Shown here in pieces: positions 36,459-45,499 of a stretch of 60,356 nt of DNA; positions within the stretch are counted from its first letter, which is position 1, and each line of letters opens with the position of its first letter. A program made the position numbers and the translations under genes. The notes beneath the pieces are model-generated. The model was not told the DNA's origin, searched no databases, and saw nothing but the letters and a program-made list of their open reading frames with translations. This DNA comes from an uncultured Prevotella sp. (GTDB taxonomy: Bacteria; Bacteroidota; Bacteroidia; Bacteroidales; Bacteroidaceae): assembly GCA_900315955.1 (NCBI GenBank), contig ONBC01000023.1, forward strand, positions 1-60,356, in the 5' to 3' direction.

Positions 36459-38495
36459 ATGAACAAGAATCTCACAGTCGCCTTAGCTTGTGCCCTTGCG
36501 GTAGGAGCTTCCTTCACCTCTTGTAAGATGAAGAAGGGTGGACACATTGCCGTCGATGATGACGCTGCAAAGAAAGTGTATGTGGCTCCAGGTCACTACG
36601 ATGAATTCTACGATTTTGTCTCTGGTGGCTTCTCCGGTCAGGTAGCTGTTTATGGCCTTCCCTCCGGTCGTCTTATCAAGGTTATCCCAGTCTTCTCACA
36701 GAATGCGGAAAACGGTTACGGTTATGACGAGAACACGAAACCTCTGCTCATGACCTCTTTCGGCTTCGTGCCTTGGGGCGACGCTCATCACACGCAGCTC
36801 TCTGAGACCGATGCAATGTATGATGGCCGCTGGGCTTTCATCAACGAAAACAACACACCGCGTATCGCGCGTATCGACCTCAAGCGCTTCCAAACGGCTG
36901 AGATCATTGAGATTCCTAATACTGGTGGCGACCATGCCTCTCCTTTCATTACCTGCAATACGGAGTATGTGGTGGCTGGATCACGCTTCTCAGTTCCTTT
37001 CGACTTTGAGAACGGCGATGTGCCTATCAAGGACTATAAGAAAGACTTCCGCGGAACCGTCTCTTATATTAAGGTTGACAAGAACACAGGGCACATGAGT
37101 CTCGATTTTCAGCTTGCGTTGCCTCCGTTCGATTATGACTTGAGCCACAGTGGTAAAGGTCCTTCTGCCGACTGGAGTTTCTTTACTTGTTATAACACTG
37201 AGATGGCTCACTCCATGCTTGAGGTCAATGCCAGTCAGAACGATAAGGACTATATCCTTGCTATCAACTGGAAGAAGGCTGCCGAGCATGCTGCCAAAGG
37301 CGATTTCGTGCTGAAAGACGTTAAGTATGCCCACAACGTGATGGACTTCTCTAAGAATCAGGCTACCTCTGAGATTCTTAATAAGGTGAAGATGATCGAC
37401 ACCAAGAAGTTTCACGACTTTCTCTATTACATTCCTTGCCCCAAGTCGCCTCACGGCGTAGATGTCGATCCGACAGGCGAGTATATCGTCGGTAACGGCA
37501 AACTTTCCGCTAACCTTCCTGTGTTCAGCTTCTCCAAAATTCAGGAGGCGATCAAGAACAAGCAGTTTGACGGTGATGTAGAAGGCATTCCTGTCATCAA
37601 ATATGAGGCAGCGCTCCATGGCGAGGTGCCTTCTCCGGGTCTTGGTTCGCTCCACACCGAGTTTGATGCCGATGGCAACGCTTATACGAGCTTCTTCATT
37701 TCTTCCGAGATCGTGAAGTGGAATCTCAAGACTTGCCAGATTGAAGACCGTATTCCGACTTACTACAGTGTCGGTCACCTCTCTGTGTTAGGTGCTGATA
37801 CCAAGAGGCCTTATGGTAAATACATGGTTGCTTACAACAAGATCACGAAAGACTGCTTCCTGCCCACAGGTCCTGAGCTCTGCCAGGCTGCACAGCTTTA
37901 TGATATCAGTGGCAAGAAGATGAAGCTCATCCTTGAGTTCCCATTGATAGGCGAGCCTCACTATGCTTCAGCTATCGCAGCGGATATGCTGAAGCCCAAC
38001 TCAGTCCAGTTCACACGTCTTTCAGAGAATAAGAACCCTTATAAGATCAGTTCCGCTCAGGAGGCTCGTGTAGAGCGTCATGGCAATCGCGTGGATGTCT
38101 ACATAGCAGCTATCCGCAGCCGTCTTGTTCCCGATAATATCGAAGGTATCAAAATGGGCGATGAGGTCTACTTCCATGTTACCAACATCGAGCAGGAGTG
38201 GGACATCCCGCATGGCTTCGCTGTCAAGGGTATGAACAACGGGGAACTCCTTGTCATGCCGGGAGAGACTTGCACGCTGAAATACATCCCGAACCGTGTC
38301 GGTATCCTTCCGATGTATTGTACCGACTTCTGCAGTGCGCTCCACCAGGAGATGCAGGGTTATGTCCGTGTGAGCCCGGCAGGAAGTAATGCGCCCCTGA
38401 AGTTTACAATCGATGACAAGCTGCCCAAGGACTTCAAGATTTCCAAGCCTACGACACAGGCTGGCGCAGCCAAGACAGGGCACAACAGAAAGTAA
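36459..38495 (+). CDS. nosZ: nitrous oxide reductase, clade II type
   Basis: This 678-residue protein reduces N2O to N2 in the periplasm. The N-terminal seven-bladed propeller has the CuZ histidine blocks (DAHHTQLSETD, GGDHASPF, SPHGVDVDPTG, SLHTEFDADG, VGHLSVLGA, GEPHYASA). The C-terminal cupredoxin has the CuA site (PHGF and CTDFCSALHQEM, residues 621-632). All ligands appear present. The leader MNKNLTVALACALAVGASFTSC is Sec-type with a lipobox, not Tat, as in clade II enzymes, so it may be lipid-anchored. An upstream in-frame ATG at 36420 is only 11 bases from the -7 box and was rejected. It heads a six-gene nos cluster. Confidence 0.96.
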   Translation: MNKNLTVALACALAVGASFTSCKMKKGGHIAVDDDAAKKVYVAPGHYDEFYDFVSGGFSGQVAVYGLPSGRLIKVIPVFSQNAENGYGYDENTKPLLMTSFGFVPWGDAHHTQLSETDAMYDGRWAFINENNTPRIARIDLKRFQTAEIIEIPNTGGDHASPFITCNTEYVVAGSRFSVPFDFENGDVPIKDYKKDFRGTVSYIKVDKNTGHMSLDFQLALPPFDYDLSHSGKGPSADWSFFTCYNTEMAHSMLEVNASQNDKDYILAINWKKAAEHAAKGDFVLKDVKYAHNVMDFSKNQATSEILNKVKMIDTKKFHDFLYYIPCPKSPHGVDVDPTGEYIVGNGKLSANLPVFSFSKIQEAIKNKQFDGDVEGIPVIKYEAALHGEVPSPGLGSLHTEFDADGNAYTSFFISSEIVKWNLKTCQIEDRIPTYYSVGHLSVLGADTKRPYGKYMVAYNKITKDCFLPTGPELCQAAQLYDISGKKMKLILEFPLIGEPHYASAIAADMLKPNSVQFTRLSENKNPYKISSAQEARVERHGNRVDVYIAAIRSRLVPDNIEGIKMGDEVYFHVTNIEQEWDIPHGFAVKGMNNGELLVMPGETCTLKYIPNRVGILPMYCTDFCSALHQEMQGYVRVSPAGSNAPLKFTIDDKLPKDFKISKPTTQAGAAKTGHNRK

Positions 38496-38511
38496 ATAAC
38501 ATAGTAAAGGG

Positions 38512-38557
38512 GCTGTATCAGAAATAGAGGTTCGGGCTTCCGGACTTCTGATATAGC
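38512..38557 (+). other. intercistronic hairpin between nosZ and the next gene
   Basis: GCTGTATCAGAA (38512-38523) pairs with TTCTGATATAGC (38546-38557) with one G-U pair, and GTTCGG/CCGGAC pairs inside. No run of T follows. It may stabilise the nosZ message or weaken read-through. Confidence 0.65.
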
Positions 38558-38581
38558 TTCTCTACTTAATAGAATAAAACC

Positions 38582-39202
38582 ATGACACTAAATTTCAAAG
38601 GAAAAATAAGCAAGCTGAGCATGATTTTGCTCATCGTGGCCGCTATCCTCACAGGTATAGCAGCCTTCACCTCGCTGTGGCGCATCGACATCGCCGCGCC
38701 GCAGTATCCTGAGGGTATGGTGATGTACATTGGTGGACTGAAAGGCGTTGACGGAGGAGAGGATGGCATCGACCTTGAGAAGATCAATGAGCTCAATCAC
38801 TATGTCGGTATGGCTCAAATTCATCCAGGAGACTTTTGGGAGTTCTCTGTGTTGCCTTATGTACTTTTAGCTTTTGCCGTATTCTTCTTGGTCGCGGCTG
38901 TTGCCCGGAAGAAAGGTCTTTCGATAGCCGCCCTGGTAGCCTTTGGCATTTTCGGCGTGTTAGGCTTCATCGACTTCTACCATTGGACCTATGTCTATGG
39001 TCACAATCTCGACCCATCGGCTCCTATCAAAGTACCGGGTATGGCCTATCAGCCACCGATCATTGGTGTGAAGCAGTTGTTGAACATGACTGTGATGTCG
39101 CAGCCTGACCTTGGAGGCTATCTTCTTGTTGTCTCGGGCCTGTTAGTAGCTTTCGTGGTGTTCAAGGAGATCGGCGTGTTTGCCGGTAAGAAAAAGGCTT
39201 GA
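38582..39202 (+). CDS. membrane protein of the nos cluster (position of nosB)
   Basis: This 206-residue inner-membrane protein has about four helices: near residues 13-33, 88-106, 112-132 and 178-198. A periplasmic loop of roughly 55 residues (PQYPEGMVMYIGGLKG...) follows the first helix. It has no haem or copper motif that would mark it as an electron carrier. A membrane protein of similar size lies after nosZ in many clade II clusters, where it is called NosB, but NosB identity here rests on position only. It overlaps nosL by one base (TGATG). Confidence 0.65.
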   Translation: MTLNFKGKISKLSMILLIVAAILTGIAAFTSLWRIDIAAPQYPEGMVMYIGGLKGVDGGEDGIDLEKINELNHYVGMAQIHPGDFWEFSVLPYVLLAFAVFFLVAAVARKKGLSIAALVAFGIFGVLGFIDFYHWTYVYGHNLDPSAPIKVPGMAYQPPIIGVKQLLNMTVMSQPDLGGYLLVVSGLLVAFVVFKEIGVFAGKKKA

Positions 39203-39645
39203 TGATGAGAAAGGCTGTTTATTTGATAGCCTTCTCTGCGTTGCTGTTTGCGGCTTGCTCTGTCAATGACAAGCCGCAGGCTATCAATGCCGGGAAAGAT
39301 GCGTGTGAGAAGTGTGGCATGACCATCGAGAAGAAGCAGTTCTCCTGCGAGTACATCTCTGACAAGGGAAAGTGCTTTAAGTTCGATGATGCCACCTGCC
39401 TTTTCCATTATCTGCATGATAATAGTATCAGCGACTCGGCAATCGCCAGGATCTATATAGCAGACTATCCTCAGCCCGACTCGCTCATCGACATCCGGCG
39501 TGCCTCACTCGTCTTGGGTGAGTTTCAGACTCCGATGAACGGGGGCGTGGCAGCTTTCAAAAACACTGCACAGGCATCGAAATTCGCTCAAGACAATAAT
39601 GCTATAGTGTTGGATTCATGGGAAAGACTCAAGATAACCCATTAG
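39202..39645 (+). CDS. nosL: NosL copper chaperone lipoprotein
   Basis: This 147-residue lipoprotein has a lipobox at LLFAACSVN. The copper-binding block is DACEKCGMTIEKKQFSCEYI, and DDATCLFHYL follows. NosL delivers Cu(I) for assembly of the CuZ centre of NosZ. It starts in the TGATG overlap with the preceding gene; a TTG three bases earlier was rejected. Its end overlaps nosD by 28 bases. Confidence 0.93.
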   Translation: MMRKAVYLIAFSALLFAACSVNDKPQAINAGKDACEKCGMTIEKKQFSCEYISDKGKCFKFDDATCLFHYLHDNSISDSAIARIYIADYPQPDSLIDIRRASLVLGEFQTPMNGGVAAFKNTAQASKFAQDNNAIVLDSWERLKITH

Positions 39646-40880
39646 TTTATATTATCATAGTTTGTGTTTTTGTATTGAGAGGATTCATTCCCACCTCGGC
39701 GCGTGTACTTGAGGTAGGACAGGGACATCCTTTCACTTCCATCAACGAGGCTGTGAGGAAGGCAGATCCCCATGACAAGATTATGGTTTTCGGTGGCAAG
39801 ACCTACCGGGAACATGTTGTTATCAACAAGCCTTTGACTATTCTTGGAAAAGGATGGCCGGTCGTTGATGGATGCTTTAAGACACATGTCATTGAGGTGC
39901 GGTCAGACGATGTCACGGTTTCCGGCCTGAAGGTGATACACAGTAATCGCTCCTCAAGGCTCGACTATGCCGGGATCTATGTGCAGAACGCGAGCAAGGT
40001 GAAAATCGTAAACAATATCCTCAAGGACAACATGTTCTCCATCATGCTTCAGCAGACGAGCTTCTGTGCCGTGGAGCATAATAGAGTCGAAAGCAACATC
40101 ACAGAGAACGCTACGATGGGAAGTGGAATCCATTGTTGGAAAGGCTATGGACTGAGGGTCACCGACAACAAGGTAGGCCATCATCGCGACGGTATCTATC
40201 TCGAGTTTTGTGAGCATTCGTTTATCGCCCGTAACACGATCAACGACTGTGAGCGCTATGGCCTTCACTTTATGTTCTCCCACTACAATATTTATATGCG
40301 CAATGTCTTCCGCCGTAACCGTGCCGGTGTGGCGGTGATGTATACGCATAACGTGACGATGCTGAAAAATGTTTTCGAAGATAACCAAGGCACGAGCAGT
40401 TATGGTCTGCTCATCAAAGAGTTGCAATATGCGCGTATTCAGGGCAATGTTTTCCGGCGCAACACCGTGGGCTTGATGATAGACGGAGGGCAGGATCTGG
40501 TCGTCAAGCGCAATGAGATTCGCGACTGCGGATGGGGCATCCGCCTTGTCTCAGGAAGTAGCAACGACACCATTGTGCGTAACAATTTTATTGGTAATAC
40601 GTTCGACATGGCAACGAATAAAAGCTATAACGGTAATGTTGTGGAGAGCAACTACTGGGACAAATACGACGGCTACGATATTGACCATAATGGTATAGGC
40701 GATGTGCCTTATCGGCCGCTGAGCCTCTTTGCGGCGTTGGCTGAGCAGAATGCGGATGCCTTACTCTTCTTCCGCAGTTTCCTAATGAACTTGTTGGAAC
40801 AGACGGAGAAGGTCATTCCTACTGTCACCCCAGATACATATCAAGACCATTCGCCACGTCTCAGACGTTGGGCTATATAA
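39618..40880 (+). CDS. nosD: NosD periplasmic copper-sulfur assembly protein
   Basis: This 420-residue exported protein has an N-terminal hydrophobic leader (PLVYIIIVCVFVLRGFI). The rest is a right-handed parallel beta-helix built of CASH/PbH1 repeats (VSGLKVIHSN, YAGIYVQNASKVKIVNNIL, RNTINDCERYGLHFMFSHYN and later copies). It ends with NSYWDKYDGYDIDHNGIGDVPY-like sequence, typical of NosD. It works with NosF and NosY to supply sulfur for the CuZ cluster. The start lies 28 bases inside nosL. Confidence 0.95.
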   Translation: MGKTQDNPLVYIIIVCVFVLRGFIPTSARVLEVGQGHPFTSINEAVRKADPHDKIMVFGGKTYREHVVINKPLTILGKGWPVVDGCFKTHVIEVRSDDVTVSGLKVIHSNRSSRLDYAGIYVQNASKVKIVNNILKDNMFSIMLQQTSFCAVEHNRVESNITENATMGSGIHCWKGYGLRVTDNKVGHHRDGIYLEFCEHSFIARNTINDCERYGLHFMFSHYNIYMRNVFRRNRAGVAVMYTHNVTMLKNVFEDNQGTSSYGLLIKELQYARIQGNVFRRNTVGLMIDGGQDLVVKRNEIRDCGWGIRLVSGSSNDTIVRNNFIGNTFDMATNKSYNGNVVESNYWDKYDGYDIDHNGIGDVPYRPLSLFAALAEQNADALLFFRSFLMNLLEQTEKVIPTVTPDTYQDHSPRLRRWAI

Positions 40881-40892
40881 ATAGAGTCTCTC

Positions 40893-41594
40893 ATGATAGA
40901 AATTAATCATATCAATAAATATTTCGCTCATCAGCATGTGCTGAAAGATATTAACCTGAAGCTTGACCAAGGCCAGTGCGTTGCTTTCGTGGGACCTAAT
41001 GGCTGTGGCAAGACGACACTCATGAAAACGATACTTGGGCTTGTCACTCCTCAGAGTGGGGCGGTGCTCGTCGATGGTAAGAATGTAGCGACCAATCCGG
41101 AATCGCGCAAGCGGATTGGTTTCATGCAGCAGAACAGCAACTTCCCGGAGAACATGAGCGTGCGTGATGTCTTCAAAACGCTCGTCAGCGTGCGTGGCTA
41201 CCAGGGAGGGCTTGACATGGAGCTCTATGAAGCTTACGGCATCGGGCAGTTTGCAGGAAAACGAACGGGAGCATTGTCGGGAGGAATGCGTCAGAAGGTG
41301 AACGCGGCTTTGGCTTTCCTTTTCAATCCTGATATCCTCATTCTCGACGAGCCGACAGCTTCTCTCGACCCCCTGTCTGCAAATATTCTCAAGGAAAAAA
41401 TAAAGAAGGAGAAAGGCAAGCTCGTGTTTGTCACAAGTCATATACTCAGCGAGCTTAATGGGCTTGCCACGCATATTATCTTCATGGAGGAAGGCCGCAT
41501 CTTGTTCTATAAACCAGTGAATGAACTCTTGAAAGAGACAGGCACTCAGACGACAAACGATGCGGTAATCGATTTATTGAAACAAAACAGCTGA
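40893..41594 (+). CDS. nosF: NosF, ABC ATPase of the NosDFY complex
   Basis: This 233-residue ATPase has Walker A GPNGCGKTT, a Q-loop at GFMQQNSNFPE, the signature ALSGGMRQKV and Walker B ILILDEPTASLDP. It powers the NosDFY complex that matures NosZ. It lies 12 bases after nosD and 13 bases before nosY, and its length and neighbours fit NosF well. Confidence 0.93.
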   Translation: MIEINHINKYFAHQHVLKDINLKLDQGQCVAFVGPNGCGKTTLMKTILGLVTPQSGAVLVDGKNVATNPESRKRIGFMQQNSNFPENMSVRDVFKTLVSVRGYQGGLDMELYEAYGIGQFAGKRTGALSGGMRQKVNAALAFLFNPDILILDEPTASLDPLSANILKEKIKKEKGKLVFVTSHILSELNGLATHIIFMEEGRILFYKPVNELLKETGTQTTNDAVIDLLKQNS

Positions 41595-41607
41595 AACGAG
41601 AACGACA

Positions 41608-42375
41608 ATGGGAAAAATAACTCGAATCATACTCCTCGACAATCTCAGGAACAAGGTTGTCATCTTCTATTTTATCCTCCTTGCTCTCATGTCATGGACA
41701 AGTATGATGCTTCAGGATAATGAGACAAAAGGTGCTTTGACGATCCTCAATGTCGTGCTCTTCATTGCACCACTGATGTCTATGGTCTACACGGTTATCT
41801 ATCTTTACGACAGTCGCGATTTTATCACGATGCTTCTCTGTCAGCCTCTCCGGAGGAAGTGTGTGTGGCAGAGTCTCTATGTAGGATGCAGTGTGAGTTT
41901 GTTGGCTGCTTTCATCCTTGGTGCCGGAATTCCGATCGTACTGTATAGTGACTTCTCTACAGCCTTGGTTCAGTTGTTCATGGGCTGTGCGGTAACGCTT
42001 GTCTTCACATCTTTGGCTTTCCTTACGGCCATGCTCACAACAGAAAAGACGCGGGGGATAGGAGCTACGTTGCTTTTGTGGCTGCTCTTCACGATGATCT
42101 ATGATGCCGTGTTGCTCTTCTTCGTTTTCCTTCTCAGCGATTATCCTATCGAGAAACCGCTCATGGGGCTGCTTATGATCAATCCCCTCGATCTCGCACG
42201 TTTTCAGGTTATTCTGAAAATGGATGCCTCAGCGATGATGGGCTACAGCGGTGCTCTGTTCAAGGACTTCCTCGGCGATGCCTGGGGCATCATTGTTTCC
42301 TCCCTTCTCCTTCTCGCTTGGATCATCCTCCCTTATGCACTCTCACAACGGCTCTTCGGGAAGAAAGACTTGTGA
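41608..42375 (+). CDS. nosY: NosY, ABC permease of the NosDFY complex
   Basis: This 255-residue protein has six predicted membrane helices (first VVIFYFILLALMSW, last GIIVSSLLLLAWIILPYAL). The MLLCQPLRRKCVWQSLY segment corresponds to the coupling region of ABC-2 permeases. NPLDLARFQVIL is a typical NosY block. It is the last gene of the cluster. No nosR, nosG/H or cytochrome c gene follows; the next gene is convergent. Confidence 0.92.
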   Translation: MGKITRIILLDNLRNKVVIFYFILLALMSWTSMMLQDNETKGALTILNVVLFIAPLMSMVYTVIYLYDSRDFITMLLCQPLRRKCVWQSLYVGCSVSLLAAFILGAGIPIVLYSDFSTALVQLFMGCAVTLVFTSLAFLTAMLTTEKTRGIGATLLLWLLFTMIYDAVLLFFVFLLSDYPIEKPLMGLLMINPLDLARFQVILKMDASAMMGYSGALFKDFLGDAWGIIVSSLLLLAWIILPYALSQRLFGKKDL

Positions 42376-42398
42376 GAGGTGACATAACAACCGAAATA

Positions 42399-43325
42399 TT
42401 ATAATTGTGCAAGCTTCTCGGCGGGAATAGGGTGCTCGTGCTTCTTGGGCATCCTTACTTTGAACTTATCGAATCCTTCCCCATAGACTCCAATGACGTT
42501 TGTCTCTGTGACGAATGCTTTGGGGTCTATTTCGTTGATAATCCTGAAGATCGTGTTGCTCTCGCGGCGCTTGGCCATGATGAAGAGCATCTTCACCTCA
42601 TGCCCCGTATAGAAGCCATGAGCCTCTATGACGGTAGCGCCACGGTGAGGAAAGACTGCGATCCGAGAGGCTATCTCTTGATATTTGTCGGAGATGATAA
42701 AAAACTGAACGCTGCGGTGCATGATGTTCACTACTTGGTCTACACAGTAGGCTGTCACGATGAGCACGACATATCCATAGATGACCTGTTCGAAGTTGTG
42801 GAACACAAGATAGGAAGACGAGATGATGACGATATCGCACATCATGATGACACGGCCAAGAGATATGTCGCGGTACTTGTGCACGATAGCCGCGATGATA
42901 TCTGTCCCCCCTGTGGATCCGTTGAAGGCAAGACCCATGCCCACGCCACAGCCGCAGAAGATGGCACCGATGAGGCTTGCCATAAACGGCTGGTCAGCGA
43001 GAAGGTGAAGACCACCCGAATTGCTCCGGGCGAACGCCGTCAGCGTCGTGAGCAAGAGAACGGCATAGATGGTCTTGACACAGAAGCGCCATCCTAAGAT
43101 CTTCAACGCTATCAAAAGGAGAATGGCATTGATAATAAAATAGGTGGTCTGCACGGGAATGCCGAAGCCCCAGTAGATGACGGATGATATACCTGGAACG
43201 CCACCGGTCGTGATGTTGTTGGGCAGCAGGAACACGGTCCAGCCGATACAGTAGCACACCATGGCGATGGTGATCATCAGATAGTCGCGCAGCTCTGTTG
43301 TTAGTTTCTTCTTATTGATTTTCAT
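42399..43325 (-). CDS. YitT family membrane protein (DUF2179)
   Basis: This 308-residue protein has five to six helices in the first 215 residues, including VFLLPNNITTGGVPGIS and GLAFNGSTGGTDIIA, the two family signatures. A C-terminal cytoplasmic DUF2179 domain follows (FFIISDKYQEIASRI, KMLFIMAKRRESNTIFRII). Function in the family is poorly known; a role as a small-molecule or ion transporter is often suggested. A -7 box at 43353-43360 supports the start. It is convergent with nosY and 23 bases from it. Confidence 0.9.
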   Translation of the reverse strand: MKINKKKLTTELRDYLMITIAMVCYCIGWTVFLLPNNITTGGVPGISSVIYWGFGIPVQTTYFIINAILLLIALKILGWRFCVKTIYAVLLLTTLTAFARSNSGGLHLLADQPFMASLIGAIFCGCGVGMGLAFNGSTGGTDIIAAIVHKYRDISLGRVIMMCDIVIISSSYLVFHNFEQVIYGYVVLIVTAYCVDQVVNIMHRSVQFFIISDKYQEIASRIAVFPHRGATVIEAHGFYTGHEVKMLFIMAKRRESNTIFRIINEIDPKAFVTETNVIGVYGEGFDKFKVRMPKKHEHPIPAEKLAQL

Positions 43326-43352
43326 TTGCAGTCTCTCTTTATAAATCTACGG

Positions 43353-43360
43353 CAAAATTA
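43353..43360 (-). promoter_or_regulatory. -7 box for the YitT family gene
   Basis: TAATTTTG on the minus strand, 27 bases before the start codon. Confidence 0.5.
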
Positions 43361-43432
43361 ATGCTTTTTGTTTATATATTGCATCTTTTTTCATCTTTTT
43401 TTCTGTGTAATTTTGTTTCAGTGCTTCTACGT

Positions 43433-44215
43433 TTATCTTTCCTTCTTGAGCAGCACGTGCAGTGCGTTGCGCACCCCGTCTTCATCCACACTTGTTGTCA
43501 CATAATCAGCAGCTTCCTTCACCTCGTCCCGAGCATTGCCCATGGCTACGCCGATGCCGGCCTGCCGGATAATGGGGATATCATTGCCTCCGTCACCAAA
43601 AGCCATCGTCTCTTCCACCTTAAAGCCTTCGTGGGCTGCCATGGCGATCAGCGCTTTGCCTTTGTCGGCTTCGATATTCGTGATGTCCGTGAAAGCTGGG
43701 TGCCAGCGGGAACTGACGCAATCGGGCAGCCCTTTCATTATTTCTTTCTCTTGTGCCTCGTCAAAGAAAGGACTTACCTGAAGTATGGGCTCTTTCATGA
43801 CGACCTTCAAGGGAGAAAAGTCGAAGTCGAGGTTCAGACCCTTGCGGAACTGCTCTGTCATGGCCTCGGAATCGTTGACAACGGCTATATGCTCAGCCCC
43901 GACAACGACCGCCGACTTGTTCCATCGGTCTGCCGCATCGATGATTCTCTTCACCGATGTCTTGTCAATCTCATGGCAATTGAACCGGTCTTTTCCTACA
44001 ATACACAGTGCACCGGTCGTCGTGATGTACCCGTCGATGAGGTGCTCTATTTGCCCTAAGTTATTGATAAACGGTAATGGACGTCCCGTGGAGATGTAGA
44101 CCTTGATGCCTTCAGCCTTAGCCTCTGTGAGAGCGTCTATAGCCGATTGAGGTATTCTGTGGGTATTGAAACTGACAAGTGTGCCGTCAATATCAAAAAA
44201 TAATGCTTTGATCAT
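43433..44215 (-). CDS. Cof-type HAD phosphatase
   Basis: This 260-residue HAD protein with a C2B cap starts MIKALFFDIDGTLVSF (nucleophile Asp in DxDGT). ISTGRP supplies motif II, and KGKALIAMAAHEGF with FGDGGNDIPIIRQAG supply motifs III and IV. Enzymes of this group dephosphorylate sugar phosphates, pyridoxal phosphate or FMN; the substrate cannot be told from sequence. A longer upstream start would add ten unsupported residues. It follows the aspartic protease gene by 37 bases on the same strand. Confidence 0.9.
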   Translation of the reverse strand: MIKALFFDIDGTLVSFNTHRIPQSAIDALTEAKAEGIKVYISTGRPLPFINNLGQIEHLIDGYITTTGALCIVGKDRFNCHEIDKTSVKRIIDAADRWNKSAVVVGAEHIAVVNDSEAMTEQFRKGLNLDFDFSPLKVVMKEPILQVSPFFDEAQEKEIMKGLPDCVSSRWHPAFTDITNIEADKGKALIAMAAHEGFKVEETMAFGDGGNDIPIIRQAGIGVAMGNARDEVKEAADYVTTSVDEDGVRNALHVLLKKER

Positions 44216-44252
44216 TCTATTGCTTTTTGGGTTTACCGGTGCCATGGTATTG

Positions 44253-45422
44253 TCACCGACGAATAATAACTTCTTTGTTTCTTCCTTCCTTGCTCCATAC
44301 GAAGAGCCGATGCGTCATTCCTTTTGTCAGTGGATATTGCTGAAACTCGGTGAATGTGTTGATCGGATGCCCATCAATGGAGAGTATGATGTCACCTTGA
44401 CGCAATCCTGCCTGATAGTCGGGGCTTTCTGGGAGAATGACGCCTACAGCCGCACGCCCGCTACTTGTGGGGACATAGGCCGTGGTTACGGCTTTGTTGT
44501 TCACTTCTGTACTGTCGCCCTCCGTGTAAGGAAGAAAGCGGATATAGCGACGGAAACCATTGATGACGACAGCTCCATAGTTGAGCAGCGAAGCACCGAT
44601 ACGGCTCGTGCCTTGTGTCGTTACGGCATTTACGTTGAGGAATGAGAAGTCGTCCCATTTGAGCCGGTTCAGCTTGAGAAATGCCACTTCGCTCGTATGT
44701 TCCGCTCCGATATTGCCAATGGTCATGTTGCCCTTGACACGTGCCGCAACCTGACTGTTGACATTCTTGCTTTTGTAAGCATGCTCGTCGAAGCGCTCTT
44801 TGTTCATCGTATAGAGAATGGGAGAGCCTGTGTCGAAGAGTGCTTCGTCGTAGTGGCGTTTGAAAGGACTCACCATAACATAAGGCACCCACCACTTGAG
44901 CGTGTAGTGCAGGGCGTAGCCTTTCTCCCCGTCGAAGAAATCGCGGCGGTCTGTAAGAATCATCCGTTTGTGGCGCGTGTCAATCTTACAGCACAGACCT
45001 TTATTGAACAGGTCGAAGCCGAGAATTGCATCGTAGCTCCGCGTCAGGGTGGAGTGGAAGACGGAAGCGACATAGCCTGTCACCGTGAGTTTACCGATCG
45101 TGAACTGGGGCAACTGCACAACCCCTACGGTATCGCTCCGTCCTGCCGCATCCTGACTCACGACATTGCCCAAGGAGCGCAGGCCGGAAAATGGGGCGTT
45201 GTCGTAGATGGTGCCCTGACTGGAGCCCGTGTCGATACAAAAACGGTACGGATGCCCGTTGACAGTGCCCGTGACAAAAATTTGATTGTCGGCGATTTCA
45301 ATGGGGATCGTGTCGACAAAGTTCTTCAGCGAATATGTGAAGTTTGTGCTATAACTGTGCATCTGGGCATGCGCCGCCATGCACATGGTTATAAATATAA
45401 AGTAAGAGATTATCTTCCTCAT
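44253..45422 (-). CDS. exported aspartic protease with two DTG motifs and a PDZ domain
   Basis: This 389-residue protein has a signal peptide (MRKIISYFIFITMCMAAHAQ). Two retropepsin-like lobes each carry an Asp-Thr-Gly-Ser active-site loop: FCIDTGSSQG (Asp 64) and ALFDTGSPI (Asp 197). A C-terminal PDZ domain follows (VGVILPESPDYQAGLRQGDIILSIDGHPI, about residues 320-360). Bacterial relatives usually pair two single lobes; here both catalytic Asp are in one chain. The likely site is the periplasm or outer membrane. The target is unknown. A -7 box lies at 45446-45453. Confidence 0.83.
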   Translation of the reverse strand: MRKIISYFIFITMCMAAHAQMHSYSTNFTYSLKNFVDTIPIEIADNQIFVTGTVNGHPYRFCIDTGSSQGTIYDNAPFSGLRSLGNVVSQDAAGRSDTVGVVQLPQFTIGKLTVTGYVASVFHSTLTRSYDAILGFDLFNKGLCCKIDTRHKRMILTDRRDFFDGEKGYALHYTLKWWVPYVMVSPFKRHYDEALFDTGSPILYTMNKERFDEHAYKSKNVNSQVAARVKGNMTIGNIGAEHTSEVAFLKLNRLKWDDFSFLNVNAVTTQGTSRIGASLLNYGAVVINGFRRYIRFLPYTEGDSTEVNNKAVTTAYVPTSSGRAAVGVILPESPDYQAGLRQGDIILSIDGHPINTFTEFQQYPLTKGMTHRLFVWSKEGRNKEVIIRR

Positions 45423-45445
45423 TTCACCATCTTTTATTTACGGTG

Positions 45446-45453
45446 CAAAGTTA
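45446..45453 (-). promoter_or_regulatory. -7 box for the aspartic protease - HAD pair
   Basis: TAACTTTG on the minus strand, 23 bases before the start. Confidence 0.55.
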
Positions 45454-45499
45454 CGAAGAAGATTCGAGTTGATTATGTGTTTTTCTTTTTTTGTTATAA

